DNA from: CAYOWK01 sp964407665
GTDB lineage: Bacteria > Pseudomonadota > Alphaproteobacteria > Caulobacterales > Hyphomonadaceae
NCBI GenBank assembly: GCA_964407665.1
Contig: CAYOWK010000018.1
Coordinates: 4,473 to 68,472, forward strand
DNA length: 64,000 nucleotides
Direction: 5' to 3'
Every line of letters starts with the position of its first letter. The first letter of the stretch is position 1. The notes under the pieces were generated by a model. That model was not told the DNA's origin. It worked only from the letters and a program-made list of their open reading frames with translations, and ran no database searches. A program made the translations under genes and the position numbers. Of this stretch, positions 1-9,033 are shown piece after piece.

Positions 1-105
1 TAGCAGAATGAATATCCCGGACATCGCAAGCTGGGAGACCACCATGCTGGCGGTATTCCAGATCATTGCGGAGCGAACCGCCGCGCCGACGCCGCCAGAT
101 GACAT
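1..105 (-). CDS. N-terminus of polysaccharide flippase-like membrane protein (partial)
   Basis: Reading leftward from an ATG at 105-103 gives 35 residues that run off the window. A short Gly/Ala/Ser leader is followed by a hydrophobic segment with W-N-T at about residues 21-23 and then SQLAMSGIFILL. This resembles the first helix of Wzx/MviN-type oligosaccharide flippases, and the neighbours are glycosyltransferase and polysaccharide export genes. The start is divergent from the glycosyltransferase at 296. No strong ribosome binding site is visible. The assignment rests on one helix plus context and could be another multi-spanning membrane protein. Confidence 0.5.
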   Translation of the reverse strand, partial: MSSGGVGAAVRSAMIWNTASMVVSQLAMSGIFILL

Positions 106-295
106 TGGTTGTTCCCGACTCCGATGACGTCCGGCTTTGATACGGCCGCGCGACCTTACGGGCGCGCTCCTTACCAAACGATGCCAGATTTGGGCCGCCT
201 CCGGAGGTTTGCCGATTTGCTCTGGCCGGCGCTAACCGTCGCGGCAACAGACTTGCTGGGACCTGTGCAGGAAACGTCCGTGTCGGGACCCGCAC

Positions 296-1384
296 ATGTC
301 GACTCTCAGTCTGAAGCTGCCGCCAGAAGCCGCTGAAACGGCCAATGAAAACCGTGCTGTACGTCTCTCAGGAGACGAACTCCTCGCCGTGATCCCCGCC
401 CTTAACGAAGCGGCTCATATCGAAACATGCATTCGGTCGCTGTTCGTGGCCGACGAACGTGTCTCGCGTGTTCGTATCGTGGTCGCCGATGGCGGATCGA
501 TGGATGGCACACCCGAAATCGTCGAACGGCTTGCGCTTGAGTTTCCGAATGTTGTCCTCCTTCGAAATCCGAAGAAGCTCCAGGCGGCTGCGATTAACCT
601 TGCTGTGGCCGTGCATGGCGAGGGTCGCGAGATCCTCGTGCGCTGCGACGCCCATTCCATCTATCCTGCAAACTTCATCCTCGACTGCGCCGAATCCCTT
701 CGCAGCCACGCTGTTCACTCGATCGTCATTCCGATGGACGCCAAGGGCGACAGCTGCTTTCAGCGCGCCAACGCCTATATAGTCGATACGCCGCTCGGTT
801 CGGGCGGCTCGACCCACCGCGGCGGTCGCGTGTCGAAGCTGGTCGACCATGGCCACCACGCCGCGTTTCTGATGTCGTCCTTCACGGAAATCGGCGGTTA
901 TGACGAAACCTTCTCGCACAACGAGGACGCCGAGTACGACCGGCGGCTCAGTGCAGCAGGCGGCCGCATCTTCCTCGATGCGGATATCCGCATCTCGTAT
1001 CTGCCGCGCGCCACGCCGTCCGGGCTCGCGCGGCAGTACTACAACTACGGCCGTGGGCGCGCCCGCAACTTCATGAAGCACGGAGACCATCCCCGGCTTC
1101 GCCAGATGGCGCCGCCGGCGACCCTTGTGAGCTGCGTTACCGGTCTGCTGCTGGCCCCGTTCTTCCCGCTGGCTCTCGCAGCGCCCGCAGGCTACCTCGC
1201 GCTTCTCGTCGTGGCCTCGCTTGTCGTTGCGATCAAGATGAAGTCGCCCTGCGGCCTGCTTGCAGGCGTAGCGTCCGGCATCATGCACTTCTCGTGGTCT
1301 GCCGGTTTCATCCGGCAGTACGTAGCGACCTGGTTGAAAGGTAAGGACCCAAGGGTCAGTACAGGGAGCTCTTTCGCTCGCTGA
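296..1384 (+). CDS. Family 2 glycosyltransferase, ExoA-like
   Basis: A 362-residue protein that should transfer a sugar from a nucleotide donor to a lipid-linked polysaccharide intermediate at the inner membrane. The GT-A fold starts at about residue 30 (LLAVIPALNEAAHIETC), with VVADGGSMDGT as the nucleotide-binding part, DAHS in the DxD position, and EDAEYDRR near residue 205. Residues 270-340 contain hydrophobic segments, as in ExoA of the succinoglycan pathway. It is first in the rightward direction, opposite the partial flippase. Its last 29 bp overlap the convergent gene ending at 1356. The family is clear; the sugar is unknown. Confidence 0.85.
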   Translation: MSTLSLKLPPEAAETANENRAVRLSGDELLAVIPALNEAAHIETCIRSLFVADERVSRVRIVVADGGSMDGTPEIVERLALEFPNVVLLRNPKKLQAAAINLAVAVHGEGREILVRCDAHSIYPANFILDCAESLRSHAVHSIVIPMDAKGDSCFQRANAYIVDTPLGSGGSTHRGGRVSKLVDHGHHAAFLMSSFTEIGGYDETFSHNEDAEYDRRLSAAGGRIFLDADIRISYLPRATPSGLARQYYNYGRGRARNFMKHGDHPRLRQMAPPATLVSCVTGLLLAPFFPLALAAPAGYLALLVVASLVVAIKMKSPCGLLAGVASGIMHFSWSAGFIRQYVATWLKGKDPRVSTGSSFAR

Positions 1385-1724
1385 CCTTGGTCGCCGCGCG
1401 CTCGAACAGCATGTCGACGAGCTGGCTGTTGCTCTTGCCGGCCATGTCGATCCGGGTCGCCAGATTGTTCTCGCGAAGGATCTGCTTGATCTGGTTGGGC
1501 TTGAGGCCGCCGAAGACCGAATAGAAATGCGTCCGGTCGCCGTTCGCGGCGATGATGTACGGGTTCGCGACGTCGGCCTTGGTTTCGTCATCAAAGACGA
1601 CCGTGCCGCCCAGGGCCTTCACGAGTCTGGACGCGAGCCGCGGGTTTGACCGCACCTCGTCGCGCAGTTCGTCGAAGAACCGGTCAAGATACTCTACCGG
1701 GTTCAGTCTCGAATCTTCTGCCAT
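1356..1724 (-). CDS. Small conserved protein, partner of ParA-like ATPase
   Basis: A 122-residue soluble protein not recognised as a named family. It is highly charged, with an N-terminal helix (residues 8-40, rich in E/D/R), a central part containing FDDETKADVANPYII, and a C-terminal helical part (LKPNQIKQILRENNL...SQLVDMLFERAA) that reads like a SAP-type or helix-extended-loop-helix module. Its start overlaps the end of the ParA gene by 22 bp, so the two are probably translationally coupled and work together. The 3' end overlaps the glycosyltransferase by 29 bp on the opposite strand. A cargo-adaptor role for the ATPase is inference. Confidence 0.7.
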   Translation of the reverse strand: MAEDSRLNPVEYLDRFFDELRDEVRSNPRLASRLVKALGGTVVFDDETKADVANPYIIAANGDRTHFYSVFGGLKPNQIKQILRENNLATRIDMAGKSNSQLVDMLFERAATKVSERKSSLY

Positions 1725-2623
1725 GTCGCGCCCGTTCTCTGGCTGAGGAAGTCCGTGAACCTCTCCGCCAGCCTTCTCACATCTCCCTTTACGCCACCGT
1801 ACTTGCCCCTGAACGTGTTGTAGGAGTCGAGCGCCGCCCGATCCATTGCGTTCAGGACGTGGACGGACTCAGGGATTGTCGGTCCGAACCATCTGTCACT
1901 CAGATATATCTCCCTGAGTTCCTGTACGACCTGCCGGGCGTACCGGGTGTCGCGGAATCGGGTGACCAGCACAAAATTCCGGCTGGGAAGGTCGGCCGCG
2001 ATGTACTTTCCGACCCAGTCCGAGAACTGTTTGGTGCCCCAGGTGGATACCGAGTCCGCAATCGTAGGGGTGACGTACACGTCAGCCAGGGCCAGCCCCG
2101 CGCGCGCAAGCGGCGACAGGTGCGGGGGGCAATCAAGCAGAATGACATCGTAGAGCGACTCGAGGGGGGCGAAGGCCTCGCGCAGGTAGGCTGCAAGCGC
2201 GGCCGATAGGGTCGTTGGGGTGCCCGCCTTGGAGTACCACTCCTCCTCGAGGCTCAGCTCGCGCAGCCTGAGCTGGGGGTGGGACGGCAGGATGGAGATC
2301 CAGCCCTTCCGCTCGTCCTGTTCTTCCGCGATCCGGAGTTCTTCAAGCGAAACGGCGTTCGGCATGATGAACGGCGCGGCGGCAGCGGGCCGGCCGGCCA
2401 TGAATTCCGCTACCAGGTGGTGGGCGCTCTTGCCCTGATCGGATGCGGCCTGAACGCCGCGTTCCGTAAGGAGCATCTGGCTGGAGTTGGCCTGCGGGTC
2501 CAGATCGATGACGAGGACGTTCATGCCATAGAAATAGGCCAGTCCGTCGGCGAGCATGACCGTGGTCGTCGACTTGCCGACGCCGCCTTTCAGGTTCGCA
2601 ATGGCGGCCGTGATTCCCGGCAT
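1703..2623 (-). CDS. ParA/MinD-family ATPase
   Basis: A 306-residue Walker-type ATPase. It has the deviant Walker A KGGVGKST at residues 13-20, the switch motif IDLDPQAN at about 39-46, and Walker B-like YDVILLDCPP near 160. Proteins of this class bind DNA or membrane as ATP dimers and position cargo. There is no ParB or centromere-like cluster beside it; the partner is instead the 122-residue protein downstream, and the pair sits inside an exopolysaccharide cluster. A role in placing or counting the secretion apparatus is an inference, as is any plasmid-style partition function. Confidence 0.85.
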   Translation of the reverse strand: MPGITAAIANLKGGVGKSTTTVMLADGLAYFYGMNVLVIDLDPQANSSQMLLTERGVQAASDQGKSAHHLVAEFMAGRPAAAAPFIMPNAVSLEELRIAEEQDERKGWISILPSHPQLRLRELSLEEEWYSKAGTPTTLSAALAAYLREAFAPLESLYDVILLDCPPHLSPLARAGLALADVYVTPTIADSVSTWGTKQFSDWVGKYIAADLPSRNFVLVTRFRDTRYARQVVQELREIYLSDRWFGPTIPESVHVLNAMDRAALDSYNTFRGKYGGVKGDVRRLAERFTDFLSQRTGATWQKIRD

Positions 2624-2744
2624 GTTCCTCTCCGTCGAACCTGCTTCAGCCGGCCCGCCCGTCCCACACCCGGCTCATGTCGCATATGCGCAGCGGATGC
2701 AAGAAGGCTCACCCCGGGGTTGCGGATACACTAACCAGGCGAAC

Positions 2745-4076
2745 CTAATTTGTGCGGCGCGATGGCTCCCGCGCAATCCCCGTGGATAGTCCGGTTACAA
2801 ACGCGAGAAGCAGGAAGAGGGCAGGCAGGTCCAGGGAGGAATCTGTGGCTCCATGGGCCAACAGAAACAGGGCCAGGGCAACCGTCAGCCTTGCGAAGGT
2901 CCGCGGCGTCCGGCGGCTGCCGACCGAGCGGATGACCACATACGCGGGCGCCACAAGCAGTACGACTCCGAGCAGGACACCTGCAGCTCCGGTTTCCACC
3001 AGCCACCTGATAGCGACATTCTGGGCGTCACCCGGCGCCTGCATCGCGATCGCGTTCGCAAGTGTCATGGACCTGTCGCGGACCGCTTCAATCGAACCGA
3101 GACCGTGCCCGAGCAGAGGGGCCTGCCGCCAGGCGTCAATATAGGCAAAGACCCGTTGCAGCCGGGGGGCGTCGCCAAGGCCGGCTGCAGCGCCCTGAAC
3201 CGTTTCGTCGTGGGTCCAGCCGAGGGTTACGCCTCCGGCAACCATGAGCAGGGACAGGACGGGCGCCGCCTTCTCCGCGATCCGCAGCCAGAGGCTGCGA
3301 TGATCACGCGTGAGAATGGAGCGTGTATCCCACCAGACATGGCCAACCAGAACTCCGCCGCACAGCAGGATGCCGACAGCTGATCCGCTCAGGAACAGGC
3401 AGGTGGCCGCGAAGCCGGCAAGAAGCAGCCCGCCAAGGCCGTCGCGCAGAAGGCGATCGAGGACTTCGGAGCGGGCGAGGCCTTCGGCGTCGATCCGCTT
3501 GATGACGTGGGTCACTCGCGCGCATCCCAGCAGCACGAGCGCGCCGAACACCAGAGCCGCCGCGACGAGCGATGTAAAGCCGGCTGCAATGGAGACGGCG
3601 TCTGCGCTGTTCATGACCTGTGCAACATGGCCGACAAACGCCCACATGCAGTAGGCCAGCCCAGTCCAGACAAGGCCTGCCCATGCGGCATCGATCGAAG
3701 CGCGCGTGCGACCGGAGAGATGCCCGACGGTCCACGCTGCAACTGCCGCTGACAGGACAACAAGCTGCGGGATCGCCTCGATGAGCCCCCCTGCCAGCGT
3801 GCTGGCGCCGTAGGCCCAGATCAGCAGGAGTACAGCGCCTGCCTGCCACGGCGCTGCGCGCGGGCCCGCTATCGCGAGCGCCCCGATCGCCGAAACACAC
3901 ATCATCGCGGAGACGACCAGCGCCGCCATTTTCTGCTCGGCGCCAAAAAGCGCCAGCCCCAGAAACAGGGTGGCGATGGCGCCGAGCGGCAGTACATAGT
4001 CTCTGCGCCGGGTCCGCCGGCCCGAGCCGCTGAGGGCAGCTGCGCTATCGCCAGACTTGGCAGGGAAGGCGCTCAT
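2745..4076 (-). CDS. O-antigen ligase/Wzy-like polysaccharide polymerase
   Basis: About 443 residues with roughly ten hydrophobic segments and a periplasmic loop carrying APLLGHGLGS (about residue 325), the short signature common in Wzy/WaaL-type proteins. It should polymerise lipid-linked repeat units on the periplasmic face of the inner membrane. I chose the ATG at 4076 because it forms an ATGA overlap with the stop of the upstream glycosyltransferase; an earlier in-frame ATG at 4103 would give nine more residues. Transcribed together with the glycosyltransferase at 4073-5242. Confidence 0.8.
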   Translation of the reverse strand: MSAFPAKSGDSAAALSGSGRRTRRRDYVLPLGAIATLFLGLALFGAEQKMAALVVSAMMCVSAIGALAIAGPRAAPWQAGAVLLLIWAYGASTLAGGLIEAIPQLVVLSAAVAAWTVGHLSGRTRASIDAAWAGLVWTGLAYCMWAFVGHVAQVMNSADAVSIAAGFTSLVAAALVFGALVLLGCARVTHVIKRIDAEGLARSEVLDRLLRDGLGGLLLAGFAATCLFLSGSAVGILLCGGVLVGHVWWDTRSILTRDHRSLWLRIAEKAAPVLSLLMVAGGVTLGWTHDETVQGAAAGLGDAPRLQRVFAYIDAWRQAPLLGHGLGSIEAVRDRSMTLANAIAMQAPGDAQNVAIRWLVETGAAGVLLGVVLLVAPAYVVIRSVGSRRTPRTFARLTVALALFLLAHGATDSSLDLPALFLLLAFVTGLSTGIAREPSRRTN

Positions 4077-5242
4077 TCGGCTGCTGTCCGCATCGGTTGG
4101 CAATCCGGTCGCTCGCCTAGAGCGTCCGAAATCAGGGCTCGTAGCAAGCCTGGAGGCTGCACAAACGTATCCTCGGGAAGCTCCAGCAGGGCCAGCCGGC
4201 GTTCATGGATGCGCTGACGGTCGTCCGCGATCTGGCCGATGAGATCAGGCAGCGTTGTTTCCAGAGGCTCTGGAAGCACAAATCCTGCTTTCCGGCTTGC
4301 GATCCATTGGGCGGTCTGCGTCCCGGCCGGCGCTATCGACGGCACTGCAAAATAACCGCCCTCGTACAGCCGGTTCGGGAGAAGCCAGAGCGAGTTGTAT
4401 CCGGCTTCCATGAAATCGCCGGCCCAGACGACTTCAAGCGCGCCATAGATCCCGGAGAGGTCTTCAGGTGACCGGTACCGGCCATGAAAGCGAAGGTTCG
4501 GGAGTTCGGCCACCCGTTCATGGAAGTCAGGAATCTCGCGCAGCGCGGGAACGCCATGCAGATCGATCCGCACCTTGTCGCCATACCGGCGCGCGACATC
4601 CATCAGAAGCCCGAGGCTGCGGCGGCACCGCAACACGCCGACCCACCCGATACGGAGCGGCGAGCCCGCAATGGCCGGAGACAGGGTAGGTGAGGGCCGC
4701 GCCGCGCCCGCGCCGCCGTCGGAAATCCGGTTCTCGATAAGGACGGCCTGGTAGGCGCCCTTGTGGCGAACCTCGAAATAGTTGCTTAGAAATCCTGGCG
4801 ACGAGACAACAAGGCGCCGGCAGCGAACCAGAAGCGCCCGCTCGATAGCGCGGAACACGGCGCCGATCGCGTCTTTTCTGGTCATCAGCCGGTGAACATC
4901 CAGGCATTCGTAGATGACGGGCGTCTCGAGTTTCGCCAGACGTTTGGCTAGGAACGCCGTCGCCAGCATGTCGAGGTTACGGGCATAGATTATGTCGGCA
5001 GACGCAAGCGTGTCTCGATCGGCGGCGGCGGCCCGGGCGCCCGTGAAGATCGATTTGATGCGCTGGAGATAGGCGCCGGAAAAGGTCTGGCCCAGGTCGG
5101 TATTCGCCCACGGGGTCGGAGCCGGCCCGCCCCTGCGCATCATGAATCCGATGACATCGAGGCCGTCTGATACAAAGCCCTGCACGCGCCGCCTTACGGC
5201 GGCGTCGCCCGCGTCGTGTCCAAAGAAGGCGATGCGTGTCAT
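4073..5242 (-). CDS. Glycosyltransferase, GT4-like
   Basis: 389 residues beginning MTRIAFFGHD, a normal GT-B amino terminus. The reading frame is open further upstream to 5464, but that extension lacks family character, and a GGGG stretch sits just before 5242. The C-terminal half contains LRIGWVGVLRCRRSL (about residue 195) and, further on, NRLYEGGYFAVPSIAP, matching the donor-binding half of GT4 enzymes. It should add a sugar in the cytoplasm to the polymer made by this cluster. Its stop overlaps the start of the Wzy-like gene by 4 bp, indicating an operon. Confidence 0.8.
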   Translation of the reverse strand: MTRIAFFGHDAGDAAVRRRVQGFVSDGLDVIGFMMRRGGPAPTPWANTDLGQTFSGAYLQRIKSIFTGARAAAADRDTLASADIIYARNLDMLATAFLAKRLAKLETPVIYECLDVHRLMTRKDAIGAVFRAIERALLVRCRRLVVSSPGFLSNYFEVRHKGAYQAVLIENRISDGGAGAARPSPTLSPAIAGSPLRIGWVGVLRCRRSLGLLMDVARRYGDKVRIDLHGVPALREIPDFHERVAELPNLRFHGRYRSPEDLSGIYGALEVVWAGDFMEAGYNSLWLLPNRLYEGGYFAVPSIAPAGTQTAQWIASRKAGFVLPEPLETTLPDLIGQIADDRQRIHERRLALLELPEDTFVQPPGLLRALISDALGERPDCQPMRTAAE

Positions 5243-5532
5243 TGGACCCCGGTCGTGCAATCTGCGGGCCCGCCAGATGAGACAGGTTCCGCTGGTGCTG
5301 TGATTACGCCTTGAAGGTTGAGGTTCCTTTTCGTTTCCTGCGATTAGGGATCGGTAATTGCTTTCTGCCAGTATGCCGGCAGCGCCATCCGGGAGAATCC
5401 GCTCGCCACGATGCGGATACGACCGCATGAGCATCTGGCTTGCGGTGCAGCTATCGGGTTGCATATCGGGGTTTGGCCCGGCATTCCGGCTGCTGCCGGC
5501 CGGGCAAACCGGGGCCGCTTGAGGGACTGGGC

Positions 5533-6444
5533 TTGAAACTGGGGCTGTCAGACCTGATCCGGGGGGCGATATCGGCCGCCCAGGCTGTTGGCGACACTGT
5601 CGCCTCCGGCGCTGATCGGTTTATTGCCGCCGTCTCTGGCCGGCGGTCAGCCAAAGCCGCCCCAAAGCCCGTTCTTACGCCGGGCTTTGTGGCGACCGTT
5701 CCACCCGGCCGAAGGGTTTATGCCATTGGCGATGTCCATGGCCGGGCCGATCTTCTTGTCCGTCTCATGAAGCACCTCAACGATGAGGTCGGCCGGGGTG
5801 GCTTCGAAGGACGCCCAATCCTTGTTTTTCTCGGGGACTATGTGGACCGGGGATTCCAGTCGCGCGAAGTGATTGATGTCCTTCTCGGCGACCTGATGTC
5901 CCCGTTTGAGACATACTTCCTCAAAGGCAACCACGAAGCAGCCATGCTGCAGTTCCTGTCCGACCCCGGGATCGGCCCGCGCTGGGCAGAGTATGGCGGC
6001 GCCGAGACGCTGGTGTCGTATGGCATCAAGCCGCCCCGTTCGCGCACCAGTCTGCAGGAATGGGAGCAGGCTTCCGGTGAACTGCAGTCGCGCCTGCCGG
6101 ATCAGCACCGTCACTTCCTGCTGAATCTTGATCTGAGCGTTCGCATCGGGGATTACGTGTTTGTCCATGCGGGTGCGCGTCCCGGCGTCGCCCTAGAAGA
6201 GCAGCGGGAACAGGACTTGCTGTGGATCCGCGATGAGTTCCTGGAAGACAGGGGGCATTTCGGCGCCGTGATCGTTCACGGGCATACGCCAGCCAACCAG
6301 CCTTACCGGGACTCCCGCAGGATTGGCGTTGACACTGGAGCCTATCTCAGCGGACGCCTGACAGCCGTCAGGCTTGAAGGTGATCGCGTAGACTTCATTT
6401 CGACGGGGCCAACGCTCCCCGCCGGACATGGAAAGGAGCACTAG
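5533..6444 (+). CDS. PPP-family metallophosphatase (Ser/Thr phosphatase-like)
   Basis: About 303 residues with the full two-metal phosphatase signature: GDVHG near residue 66, GDYVDRG near 99, GNHE near 130, then HGHTPANQP and DTGAYLSG. I chose the TTG at 5533 with GAGGGA upstream; an ATG at 5440 would add 31 residues that read as upstream sequence. The gene abuts the Wza-type lipoprotein gene, so both are probably in one transcript with the export proteins. Which phosphoprotein or small molecule it acts on cannot be read from the sequence. Confidence 0.85.
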   Translation: MKLGLSDLIRGAISAAQAVGDTVASGADRFIAAVSGRRSAKAAPKPVLTPGFVATVPPGRRVYAIGDVHGRADLLVRLMKHLNDEVGRGGFEGRPILVFLGDYVDRGFQSREVIDVLLGDLMSPFETYFLKGNHEAAMLQFLSDPGIGPRWAEYGGAETLVSYGIKPPRSRTSLQEWEQASGELQSRLPDQHRHFLLNLDLSVRIGDYVFVHAGARPGVALEEQREQDLLWIRDEFLEDRGHFGAVIVHGHTPANQPYRDSRRIGVDTGAYLSGRLTAVRLEGDRVDFISTGPTLPAGHGKEH

Positions 6445-6447
6445 GTG

Positions 6448-7059
6448 ATGAGCTTGACCGGATTCTGGAAGGCGGCGGTGCTGTCGGCCGTGGGATTGGG
6501 CATGGCTGCCATGGCCGCCTGTTCCACAGCCGGAGCGGAAGCGCCTCCCGTGGCGCCAGCTCAGGCGACCGTCGAAGCCCCTCCGGTGGAGGACGTCGCC
6601 GACGGGTATCGTCTGGACACCGGCGACGAGATCAAGATCACGGTATTCGGCGAACCGAACCTGTCCGGCACATTCCAGATCGACGGGACCGGCCTCATCT
6701 CGATGTCCCTGATCGGCGAGGTCTCCGCCAAGAATAAGACGGTCCGCCAGCTCCAGCGCGATATCGAGACGCGGCTGAAGGACGGCTTTCTGCGTGAACC
6801 GCAGGTCAGTGCGGAAGTCATGACCTACCGGCCGTTCTACATTTTGGGCGAGGTCAACCGGCCCGGCGAGTATCCCTACACGAACGGCCTGACCGTCATG
6901 AACGCCATCGCCAGCGCTGGTGATTTCACTTACCGCGCGGACAAGCGGAAGATTGTCATCAAAAGCGTGGACTCCGACAGCGAGCGTACGGTCGATCTCA
7001 CGCCAATGACGCCTGTGAAGCCGGGCGACACGATCCGCGTGAAGGAGCGCTTCTTCTAG
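6448..7059 (+). CDS. Wza-type polysaccharide export lipoprotein
   Basis: About 203 residues with a signal peptide ending in a lipobox-like AMAAC. The polysaccharide biosynthesis/export domain follows (YRLDTGDEIKITVFGEPNLSG), then an SLBB-like region (FYILGEVNRPGEYPY). It should form the periplasmic and outer-membrane channel for the polymer. At about 200 residues it is of the short GumB/ExoF class rather than full Wza with its C-terminal helix. The start is GTG at 6445 or ATG at 6448; the latter is better spaced from AAGGAG at 6432-6437. Directly downstream of the phosphatase gene. Confidence 0.88.
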   Translation: MSLTGFWKAAVLSAVGLGMAAMAACSTAGAEAPPVAPAQATVEAPPVEDVADGYRLDTGDEIKITVFGEPNLSGTFQIDGTGLISMSLIGEVSAKNKTVRQLQRDIETRLKDGFLREPQVSAEVMTYRPFYILGEVNRPGEYPYTNGLTVMNAIASAGDFTYRADKRKIVIKSVDSDSERTVDLTPMTPVKPGDTIRVKERFF

Positions 7060-7212
7060 ATCAGCCGCCTCACTGGACAGGCGTCTCGTCCCGACGTTCG
7101 CGTCAGGCGGGCATCCGCGTGCGGGGTTGGGTTAATTCGCGCCCCATCGCGGGAAACACTTTGACCATTACGGCTGCCTGACCTGCAGTGGTGCGACAGG
7201 GGAGGCGTGAGT

Positions 7213-7569
7213 ATGAAGGTCGTGATTGCTACAGTGCTGCTCGCAGCCGCCGTTATGGTCGCGAACGCGTCGCTGGCGGAAGATGCCGAGCCGGTCGCCC
7301 CTGCGGCGAGCGCGGATATCGTGGCCTCCGACCCGGACCCGTGCGCTGCCGTTTATGGCGCCCCTGAAGGCAGCCCTGCTGGACAAGCCGCAGGTGACCC
7401 CCGTGCTCTGCCTGCCGACCCTTCCTGCGCGCCCGCAACGATTGGCGCCGGGAATCCGGCCCCCGCAACACCCGCTGCACCTGTCGCGGTGGCGCCTGTT
7501 GCAATCCAGCCGATCGTGGTCGGTCATCCGCCCCGGAACCTGACCGGCGGCGGAATTTACCATCGCTGA
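7213..7569 (+). CDS. Small secreted Ala/Pro-rich protein, unknown function
   Basis: 118 residues. A clear signal peptide (KVVIATVLLAAAVMVANASLA) is followed by a low-complexity Ala/Pro/Gly body with two Cys and a terminal RNLTGGGIYHR. The ATG at 7213 lies 7 nt after GGGGAGG; a GTG at 7207 is too close. It lies between the export lipoprotein and the beta-barrel gene in the same direction, so it is probably expressed with them. I do not recognise the family, and a periplasmic or surface accessory role is only inference. Confidence 0.6.
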   Translation: MKVVIATVLLAAAVMVANASLAEDAEPVAPAASADIVASDPDPCAAVYGAPEGSPAGQAAGDPRALPADPSCAPATIGAGNPAPATPAAPVAVAPVAIQPIVVGHPPRNLTGGGIYHR

Positions 7570-7701
7570 GATAGCCGTTTCTTCAACCTTCATCCCTAAT
7601 GCTACTGCCAGGGCGTCCCGTGCGGGGACTGTCGCCGGCTAGGCGCGGCCCCGTTCTTGCTGACCTGTGGTGGCTGAACCGGGCGAAAAGGGTGAATGCA
7701 C

Positions 7702-8991
7702 ATGACCAGCGCGTTTCTTAGACTTGCACTGACCTCCGTTGCGGCGAGCGCAGTGTGCGCGCCGGCGTTTGCCCAGGACGGGTCCTTTGACCGTCAACGC
7801 TATGTCGCGGTGACCGAACGCCCCCAGCCTGCCTTTGACGCTCTGCCCATACAGGCTGGCGCTTTCGCCATCACATCCAGCCTCGGGCTGGGCGCCGAGA
7901 TGAACGACAACGTGTACGCGCAGTCCGTCGACGCGGTGGATGACTACCTCCTCACGATCACGCCCACTGTTCAGGCCAACACCAACTGGTCGCGGAACGA
8001 GCTCGCGGCAGGCTTCAACGCTGATATCCGCCAGTATGCCGAACAGGATACCGAGAATAACGAAACCTATCGCGGCTTCCTGCGCGGGCGCCTGGATGTC
8101 ACCCGCGATCTGTACGTGATGGCGCAGGCGAATGGCGCGCGTCAGACCGAGATGCGCTATGCCCCGGCTGCACTCAGCGGCTCGGCCGAGCTCGTCCAGT
8201 TCGATACATATGGCGGCGTTCTCTCGTCCCAGCTGCGCGGCGGCCGTACCCAGCTGAATGCGGAAGTCGGACTGAACAGCTACGATTACCAGGACGTAGC
8301 AGCGGTTCCGACCGCCGGCGTTCCCAATCCGCCGGATATCGACCAGGACTTCCGCGACCTCGACGAAAGCTGGGTCCAGGCGCGCGCGTCCTATGCCGTC
8401 TCGCCGGACGTCGCCTTCTTCGTGCAGAGCAGGTTGACCAACCTCGATTTCGCAGCGCCCTCAATTCCGCTTGGCCCAGAGCGTGACGCAACCCGCGTCT
8501 CGGGCGAAGTGGGCACGTCCTTTGAGCTCCAGGCGCCGTTCCGCGGCGATATCGCTGTCGGCTACTTCACCGAAGACAAGGATTCCAACGCCCTGACCGA
8601 TTTCGACGGTCTGAGCGTCAACGCCCGCCTGCAATGGTTCGTGACGCAGCTCACGACCGTAACCGGAACGCTCAACCGCACGGCGTTCGATCCCGGCCTG
8701 GTGAACGCAGCCTCGGCGGCGCAGACCACGTTTGGCGCCCGTATCGACCACGAGCTGATGCGCAACATCCTCGTGTACGGCGACGCGAAATACCTCTCGA
8801 CCGATTTCGAGGACCTCAATCGCGAAGACAAGCAGACCGATCTTGGCGTCGGACTTGCTTACAAGATCAATCGCCACGCTCGGATCGAGGGTGGCTACAC
8901 CCGCCGGGATGTTTCCTACGACGGCGCGGGAGCAGGAAACCGCGATGTCGAGCAGAACATCTTCAGCGTCAACCTCAGACTCTTCCCCTGA
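7702..8991 (+). CDS. Outer-membrane beta-barrel protein of polysaccharide export
   Basis: About 429 residues. A signal peptide ending in APAFAQ is followed by a long alternating hydrophobic/polar sequence with many aromatic strand ends (NAEVGLNSYDYQ, RIEGGYTRRDVSYDG), ending in NIFSVNLRLFP with the terminal aromatic typical of barrels. This is the OMP_b-brl/ExoQ-VpsM-like type found next to Wza and Wzz genes. It is likely an outer-membrane partner for polymer secretion. The start is ATG 7696 or 7702; the second has better spacing after AAGGG. It lies between the export lipoprotein and BY-kinase genes. Confidence 0.8.
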   Translation: MTSAFLRLALTSVAASAVCAPAFAQDGSFDRQRYVAVTERPQPAFDALPIQAGAFAITSSLGLGAEMNDNVYAQSVDAVDDYLLTITPTVQANTNWSRNELAAGFNADIRQYAEQDTENNETYRGFLRGRLDVTRDLYVMAQANGARQTEMRYAPAALSGSAELVQFDTYGGVLSSQLRGGRTQLNAEVGLNSYDYQDVAAVPTAGVPNPPDIDQDFRDLDESWVQARASYAVSPDVAFFVQSRLTNLDFAAPSIPLGPERDATRVSGEVGTSFELQAPFRGDIAVGYFTEDKDSNALTDFDGLSVNARLQWFVTQLTTVTGTLNRTAFDPGLVNAASAAQTTFGARIDHELMRNILVYGDAKYLSTDFEDLNREDKQTDLGVGLAYKINRHARIEGGYTRRDVSYDGAGAGNRDVEQNIFSVNLRLFP

Positions 8992-9033
8992 TCTCTCGGC
9001 GCAGATCGCGGTTGGGAAGCGTGGAGTAAGCAA

